64,000 nucleotides of DNA. Source: Telmatactis stephensoni (lineage: Eukaryota; Cnidaria; Anthozoa; Actiniaria; Isophelliidae). Each line of letters opens with the position of its first letter. The stretch's first letter is position 1. The translations under genes were made by a program, and so were the position numbers. The notes under the pieces were generated by a model that saw only the letters and a list, made by a program, of their open reading frames with translations, was not told the DNA's origin and did no database searches. Shown here piece after piece: positions 57,471 through 64,000 of this stretch. The DNA is taken from contig JALIZF010001922.1 of NCBI GenBank assembly GCA_029948255.1, positions 1,054,001 through 1,118,000 of the forward strand, read 5' to 3'.

Positions 57471-58521
57471 TACCTATTTCAAAAAAAACGTTGACATCTG
57501 AGAAACAAATAAATTGAATTGAGTGTTCCTTGACAAACTGAAATAAATTGAGTGTTCCTTGACAAATACCAAAAAAAAATATTCTAATGTCATGAAGCCC
57601 AAACTACATAGATTGTACATTTTTCTAAATAAGTGCTACAGATATAAGACACATTTCTGAGCACCATGAGTCAAAAGAACAAAAAAAGTTAAAATCTAAG
57701 TAACAAATGATGACTTTGTGCAAAACACCTTCTTAACAAAGGTCACCAATAGGTTAGGGCTTTATTGGTTCGTACACCTAGAAGGCTTCTTTTGAGAGAG
57801 TTTCATCAGTTAGGAAAGACTTTGAGATCGACCTTTAGACCCTCAGTTGTTGCTCACTCTGCTACACCTTTTATGGCAAACTAGCTAGACGCACCCGTGC
57901 GTCCTCTCGTGCCCAGGTGAAAGCGAGCCCAATATCGGCTTAAAGAGGCATTTATAGATAAGCTGCCGCTAGGGTAAGAGCTGATAGGTGCATTACATGA
58001 CCCCACATTCCAAAAGTCTTGTTTTCTTTAAGACCTCTTAAAATTCAAGGTAAGATATTGTTCTTTAAGTTGATTTTATTTCACTTATCGTCTAAATTGT
58101 TTGGCTCAGACTCTACAACCGACTAACATAGTAACTACTCGTGTACATTTTTCTTTCATATTTTAATATGAATACATCTAAATACGCTTACTATCAGATC
58201 ATCAGTAGCAAGTACAACAGGACTTCGGTCTCTATTTTTTTACGATATTCAAATTCAGTACAAAAACCGACCTTATTAACCCGCATGGCTGTTTGAAATA
58301 CAATTGATCCCCCTCTATAGATCCAAACACACAAGCATGACTTTATAAATTAATTATTTGATTTATTGGAAAAAGGAATTCACTATCAAATTTGTCACAT
58401 TGATATTAGTAAAATTGCAAAGTTTCGGGGAGATTGCTATTAAACTGACAAGGATATGAATTTTTAGAACTTAGCAATAACTCCTAGTTCAAAGCTGTTT
58501 TCCAGCCCTTGTCCGCTATTA

Positions 58522-58801
58522 AGGGGGTGTTTACATGGCACTAGGATCATCCTAGTAGGCGAATCATCTTACCTGCTATACATTTAGGGGGTATTTATAT
58601 AGCACTAGGATCATCCTAGTAGGCGAATCATCCTACCTGCTATACATTTAATACTCGGCATTCTGTTTAGTAGGATGATCCCAGTATTCGAAGTGGAGAC
58701 ACAAATTTTCAATTAAACAAAATGTAGTAAATGTATAGCAGGTAGGATGATTCGCCTGCTAGGATGATCCTAGTGCCTAGTGCCATGTAAACACCTCCTA
58801 A
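58522..58801. mobile_element. Foldback MITE with duplicated left arm
   Basis: GGGGGTGTTTACATGGCACT through TAGGATCATCCTAGTAGGCG and ATACATTTA is present twice on the left (58524 and 58588) and once, inverted, on the right (58727-58798). The left arm appears tandemly duplicated. Confidence 0.88.
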
Positions 58802-58831
58802 ATCCTGCTCAAGTCTTCAGTCCCCAGCATC

Positions 58832-58974
58832 CAGGGGCGGATTTAGGGGAGGGGTGGGGGTGCGCACCCCCTCCTGAGACGACTTTGAGTCCTTTTTTCT
58901 CGATATTTTTCAAAAATATCCTCTCGGCAGTTTCCAATCGGATGGTGCACCTCCTCCTGAAAATAATCCTGGAT
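58832..58974 (+). mobile_element. hAT-like MITE, copy 2 (right end lost)
   Basis: Starts CAGGGGCGGATTTAGGGGAG and runs parallel to 42623-42802 until AATAATCCTGGATC, after which homology stops. Confidence 0.75.
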
Positions 58975-59844
58975 CAATTTTTTTCTTTATGTTGTCAGTA
59001 TGTCCATGTTTTTATGTTCCTATTATAATAACAATTATATTTACTGAGGGTAGCACTAAATAGTGTACAACACTAGTAAACTTGTGGCCCTCGATCTAAT
59101 ATAATCTAAATACATTTATAAAAAATTTAGTCGCAAAATAAATATAATGAAAAAAAAAACTAATATAGATATATTGATATATTAAAGACTACTTGATTCC
59201 AAAAAATGACAAAATGATAAAATGATAAAATATTATGCCGTTATGTTGTGATGTTTTCACTGGTGACATAAAACATTGATATAAGTTGTGTTTTGGGTTT
59301 GCGTGACCTCGCCCTTATGTCGTTACAGACTAGACCTTACCAAATACAGTTTTGACTGAACTAGAATGGCTAGCTCTTTCTTAAAAAGAGCTGGATTACC
59401 CTAATTCTCATGATTTCTTTTTTGTTTTGTCTACTATTCATTTGTTCCTTTGCACCTTGTAAATACTAACAGCTCATTAGAATTGCCCAGGTTTATTGGA
59501 CGTTTCGTTACCTACGTAGCACTCAGTAATATATTCAAAAACTATAGTGAATAACATATCAAACAATAGGTAAAACAATAGAATGCATTATATGTTACGA
59601 ATATATCACATCAATTAAGTGCTACGTAGGTCTAACATTCAAAGTTTACTGACTTGCTCTGGTTTACTGACTTGCTCTGGTAAGGTAAGTTTATATTACT
59701 GATAATTAACAATAACATCCTGAGTTTGGGAAAATTTGTCTAGGCACCAGCCAGACAGTATCACACTTTGATATGGTTTTGTGAAACATTCAAAAGGAAT
59801 AATGATTAAAAAAAATCAACCCAATTTGAAACACTTAGGAAAAA

Positions 59845-59973
59845 ATGAACATGGCTGAACTCCACGAGGAAACATCCCTGAATGTTAAGCAGTACACCGA
59901 GTCTACGATTCATCGTTGTGAGAAGATATATGGTAGAGGATTCGTGAGCACCGGAGGGCTGGAGACTACAAAG
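59845..59973 (+). CDS. First exon of a second phosphoethanolamine N-methyltransferase gene (3'-partial)
   Basis: ATG at 59845 and a donor AAAG/GTAAAC at 59974 bound 43 codons. They include KQYTESTIHRCEKIYG and [13 protein letters not shown], aligned codon for codon with the first exons of the gene at 45-52 kb, with the catalytic Tyr17 kept. The orientation is opposite to that gene and the KLHL gene lies between. The next exon (EFV...DVGCGIGG) was not found before 64000, so the rest of the gene must lie to the right, unless it is a solitary duplicated exon. Confidence 0.82.
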
Positions 59974-60190
59974 GTAAACGATACTGTAGAATGGCTATAT
60001 GGCTTTGTATTCGCATAACTAATAACGCCAGTTTGAAAAAAACATTAAGGTGGCACTTGGGGGATGTGTTGATGGGGATCAATCCTTTGTGGCTCGAATA
60101 TTCAACAGATAAACCTGAAATTGACTCCTCTGACTCATGATTACTCGTGCCCAGGCCTTTAGGCCGGGAACGAGTTATAAACTGCAAATG

Positions 60191-60213
60191 TTTTTTTTTT
60201 TTTTTTTTTTTTT
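60191..60213. repeat. Poly-T homopolymer
   Basis: About 23 consecutive T residues within the first intron of the second methyltransferase gene. Confidence 0.9.
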
Positions 60214-60741
60214 CCTGTGTTCGTCCTGAGGGACCTCTGATTGGTTAAGAGCGTAAAAACAATGCCCTTCATTCATCACCTTTAAGCGACAGCGAACGCA
60301 AGCCAGGAACTTTAGGAATGCAAGATGGCCGACTTCAAAGAAAATAGCTTTCAGAGACGGGCTTTTCCTGCAGTAGAACAATGTAATTTGGAGCTTTTAA
60401 CTCGAGAAATACCTATATACTTATATGAGCTTCAGGATGGGCTGTTATTTTGAGCTTCATCTCCAATACTTTGACCAAATATCGAACTCTAAATGGAGTA
60501 CTTGAAAGCCGAGGCCCTCGCGATAACGACTATTTCCTATGAGCTGGAAAACTACGAATTTCTCATCCTACATGTTGCTAAACGAACATACATAGAAGCA
60601 AGTCAATTATATTCCTCATTCAAGCATTCAAGAGATCTTGAGAGGTTTTTGTAGTGAATTTTAATTTAATATCGGAATGGCATGAAACTAGATTCCATTG
60701 ACCTTGTATTTCGCGTTTGGTCACGTAACGTCTTTTATTCA

Positions 60742-60996
60742 TATACACCTATTTCAAAAAAGGTTGTCACCGCTAAGAGCGATAGGCGATAGGTAATAGG
60801 TCATTCCAAGACCGCAAAGCACTATTGATTTCTTAATTAAGCCATCCTAAATCTTTCTTTACACTCTTCCATCAAATATTTGGCTGTTCATATGTAAATC
60901 AATTAGAAATCAATAGTGCTTTGCGGTCTTGGAATGACCTATTATCTATCGCCTATCGCTCTTAGCGGTGACAACCTTTTTTGAAATAGGTGTATA
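60742..60996. mobile_element. MITE with ACACCTATTTCAAAAAAGG ends, copy 2
   Basis: The left arm TATACACCTATTTCAAAAAA, then GGTTGTCACCGCTAAGAGCG, is mirrored almost perfectly by the right arm. A central loop of about 60 bp is AT-rich. A flanking TA could be the target duplication. Confidence 0.92.
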
Positions 60997-61415
60997 TAAC
61001 ATCCGAAACATGAACGAAAAAATATACGATTTGTTATTGTGTCAAATATGCCGTTGTAGAAGTCTTTACAGCAAACAATTGAGATATATAGTGAAATAAG
61101 AAGTTGAATATAAAACTGGTATATTTTTGCATGTTGGAGATATCTAATACCTATGCATGATAATAGAAAGACAAAGGCACTAATAGCTGTTGACAGACAA
61201 ACTAACTAATCAAGATATTTTTTAGTTTAAGTTAGCCGATTCAAAAAAGGTCATTTGTTACGGTTAGCTATTTCCCGGAATGGTGAAGAATGCGTGAAAC
61301 GGCTAGGGGAAGAGTACGAACGGAGCCGGTCATTGGAGCCTCTCTTAAAAAGAGCTCCAGGCATAGGCACGAGTGAACGCACGTGTGCGTCTAGTTTCAT
61401 CTAATATGGATTTTT

Positions 61416-61420
<5 letters not shown>

Positions 61421-61490
<70 letters not shown>
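61421..61490. repeat. (TC)n dinucleotide microsatellite
   Basis: About 70 bp of perfect CT/TC dinucleotide. Confidence 0.97.
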
Positions 61491-61491
<1 letters not shown>

Positions 61492-62167
61492 ACACATTTA
61501 CGATTCGGTCGAGAGAATTTGGGCATTAATTAAATCATGTTAATAACTCAAAATTTGCATTGGTCAGTATTAGCTTGTCAGTATATGAAAAATTATCCTG
61601 AGGCCTAGTTTTTAGCCCTAACATCAGCCTATAGAAGGTTTTATGTGTCATGTCACGCAATATGCCCCACCGATCACAACAAACATTTTTGTACTTTTGT
61701 CGATTTATTGTACTTTCGCGTTAAATATCTACTAAGGTACATGCAGATAATGAAAGCTTGCTTAATAACCTTTGCATTTTATCTTGTTTACCGCCAAATA
61801 ATAAAATATTTGTCCTGGGATTTTCAGACTTTTAGCGTAGAATTGACACTCAGAACAAGAGACTTTGCCCTCTGGAAATGTACTGACTGGAGAGTCTGGT
61901 TACAAAACGTTACAGCGCATGCTCATATGATTGAAGTAGCGCCATTAATAATAATTATATTTATCCTTTTTCCCTCTCCCGCTCGTTCGTTCTTTCTTTC
62001 TTTTTTCCTTCTTTCTTTCTATTTGCCGTTCTTTGTTTCTTTGTTTCTATCTTTCGTCAAGAGAGCATAAATAAGAGAGGGAAACTTGTTAATGGGGTGC
62101 GCGCCGTGATGATTCCCATCTGTGCTATTTTTAGTAACCGGATGCAGTTTAATTTTCGTCTTACCCT

Positions 62168-62505
62168 AAATCTTTTGGGCAACGCATATTTAGTTTTACT
62201 GCTGCTTCAATCTGGAATGAATTGCCCAACAAGATTAAAGAACTCAAATCTGTTAATTCTTTTGCCGGAGAACTGAAATCAATTACTTTAGATAGATAGA
62301 ATTTATATTTCAAAAATAGCTTTTAGATAGAATTTCATAAAGTAGGACAATTTTTTTGGATTTTTAACGCTAATAAGTTTTGTTTTAATATATATGTACG
62401 TTTATTGTATAATTTGAGGGCCACGTGTATGTTATCTTTAGATATTAAGTGTAACCCTCTGTAAATAAAGTATTATTCTATTCTATTCTATTCTATTCTA
62501 TTCTC
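62168..62505 (+). mobile_element. 3' end of a LINE retrotransposon
   Basis: From 62168 a 43-codon frame ends at TAG 62297-62299. It reads SFGQRIFSFTAASIWNELPN followed by KIKELKSVNSFAGELKSIT, the typical extreme C-terminus of LINE reverse-transcriptase ORFs (Phe-x-Ala-Ala-x-x-Trp-Asn-x-Leu-Pro). A 3' UTR follows, with AATAAA at 62464 and a (TATTC)n tail to about 62505. It interrupts an inverted copy of the 3753-3870 repeat. The 5' part is missing, as usual for dead-on-arrival insertions. It encodes no active protein. Confidence 0.82.
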
Positions 62506-62569
62506 CCGTGCGTCATAATTTGACACTTCCGGACCCAGAGAACCGTTTAGTGCAGATTTGAGTTTTCAA

Positions 62570-64000
62570 AAAGAGCGTTAAAAACGAATACCGGTTGTTT
62601 CGATCCATGGTCGTTTCGATCCAGGTTGTTTCGATCCACATCTGACACATTCGATCCACCTTAAATACCCATTCGATCCACACATATAAACAACTTTAAA
62701 CATGTATTTTAAACTATTATATGAGTTTTTAACTACAAAGTAAACATTAAGTGCATGTTTTGGGAATGTAATAACAATTCGGAAGGGAGTAGTTTGCTAC
62801 GAGTTGAAGTGAAGTGTCGGCCGGGGATCGAACGACTGAAGAGCAACAAGAAACATATCTTAACGTGAGACTTCGAGCGATCAGTGATAATTTTAAGTGA
62901 AATCGAATAGCGGAATGAAAGTTTCTTGTCGAATCGTGTTCTTTTGTGATGTTTGAAGTTAGAATAAAGTGACTCTGGAGCGATACGCGTCCATAGTTAC
63001 CAAGTGTAAACAAAGCGAGGATCTATGATAAGAAGACTTTCACAGTTAGTGATTCCAAATTGCTTTCTACTAATAACTTGGTTTTTGACGTCATCAAACC
63101 ATCTAACAACACCAAACTGTTGTGTCAAAACACATTGAGCGTATACTGACTGGAAGGTTTCGATTGAAAACAATGACTTGAGACGCCAAAGTTACTGCTT
63201 ACTTGACTAAAGTCTCGGTTTCTAAGAAAACACATTCCTAGAATTGATACGATAAAATGATATATTTTGTGCTCACTTAGCAAAAAGCCGCCTAAATGGC
63301 CGCATATTTACAAGTCGATCGATAATACCGGTGTTCAAACATAGTGAGCACAAGATTAATCTGCCTGTGGTCTCAGTCAAGTTCTTTAAAGTCTTTGAAG
63401 TGATTCCCTTACTTACTATCCCTTACTAACCCCTTAAACTTCCTTTCTCTTCATATTGTCACCAAAGAATTTTGCTCAAGTTTTGTCCTAGTTTAAAATT
63501 GATTTGATGTTTACTGAGTTCAAGACTCGAGAGCAGCCAATCGAATAAAACAAATCCACTTGGAGAAATATACAGAAGACAGAGATGCCAGAAGACTCCT
63601 TCGTGCTTGCTCACATTTGTGTGCGCGCCAAAGACCGAAAAAGTCAAATTGTTCTTATGAACAACAAAGGCTCCTTTCGGAGCTACTAGATGCCACAGAT
63701 GTCAATTAGCAATGCTTATACAAGACATACACAAACATACTCCCAATGAATTATGACATATATTTTCCTTCATGATCTCAAAAAATTACCATGTCTATAT
63801 TGTCTAATTAGGTGGATAAATCTCAAGCCGATCCGAACTGGCTTTGTTTACAATACGGTTTCGCTGATCGCCTCAGAAACTTGGTTTCAAGGTTTCAAGA
63901 GTGACATTATTCTGGCCAAAAGAACATTACCAATTCCATTCCTTTATTTGATCTTACTGAAAGTTATAAGATTTCAATTCATGGACTGTAAATCCGATAG
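62570..64000. other. No gene recognised
   Basis: The ATCGATCCA/TTTCGATCC phrase recurs four times near 62600-62680. Beyond that the sequence is AT-rich without clear ORF, splice pattern or inverted repeat. It is probably intron or 3' space of the second methyltransferase gene. Confidence 0.4.

Larger units (their letters stand above)
55999..59844. other. No gene recognised between KLHL and second methyltransferase
   Basis: Begins with the KLHL 3' UTR, then a poly-C tract and three MITEs (57242-57470, 58522-58801, 58832-58974). ORFs of 60-99 codons have no motif. Confidence 0.45.

Overview
The window is nuclear DNA of an animal, most likely an anthozoan cnidarian such as a stony coral. Evidence: genes split by GT-AG introns, AT-rich intergenic DNA, a Not-class homeobox gene, a cilia gene, a secreted trypsin, a BTB-Kelch gene, a single-domain phosphoethanolamine N-methyltransferase, and a very high density of short inverted-repeat elements, tRNA-derived SINE-like pieces and microsatellites. 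The taxon is an inference; no species-specific sequence was recognised. There are no operons, CRISPR arrays, rRNA genes or intact tRNA genes.

Layout. 0-5.4 kb: repeats and an intronless class A GPCR (+). 5.5-12.7 kb: 14 exons of the C-terminal half of a CFAP99-like axonemal coiled-coil gene (+); its N-terminal exons are not in view, so the GPCR may sit inside one of its introns. 13-15.5 kb: three hairpin-forming repeats. 15.6-19.2 kb: two-exon Not-like homeobox repressor (-). 19.3-33.1 kb: no gene recognised, many mobile-element remnants. 33.2-36.8 kb: an unfamiliar two-exon gene (-) with a CxxC...GHxxPH motif, broken by two homopolymer-associated frameshifts. 37.0-43.6 kb: six-exon trypsin-like serine protease (-), complete from signal peptide to stop. 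45.0-52.2 kb: phosphoethanolamine N-methyltransferase (-), complete, with two alternative first exons. 53.5-56.0 kb: two-exon BTB-BACK-Kelch gene (+). 59.8 kb: the first exon of a second methyltransferase gene pointing the other way (+), whose remaining exons must lie beyond the window. The last 4 kb are repeats, including the 3' end of a LINE.

The genes have no common pathway. The most notable structures are an indel-free 1,077-bp palindrome (521-bp arms, 35-bp loop) in the methyltransferase intron between the shared exons and the alternative first exons; a 1.3-kb terminal-inverted-repeat element at 40.1-41.4 kb carrying a TATA box and an exon-like ORF with a splice donor; the doubled or tripled methyltransferase first exon; and the unfamiliar frameshifted gene at 33-37 kb. 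Exon coordinates were read by hand from splice signals and reading-frame continuity. Family assignments come from recognised motifs, not from searches.
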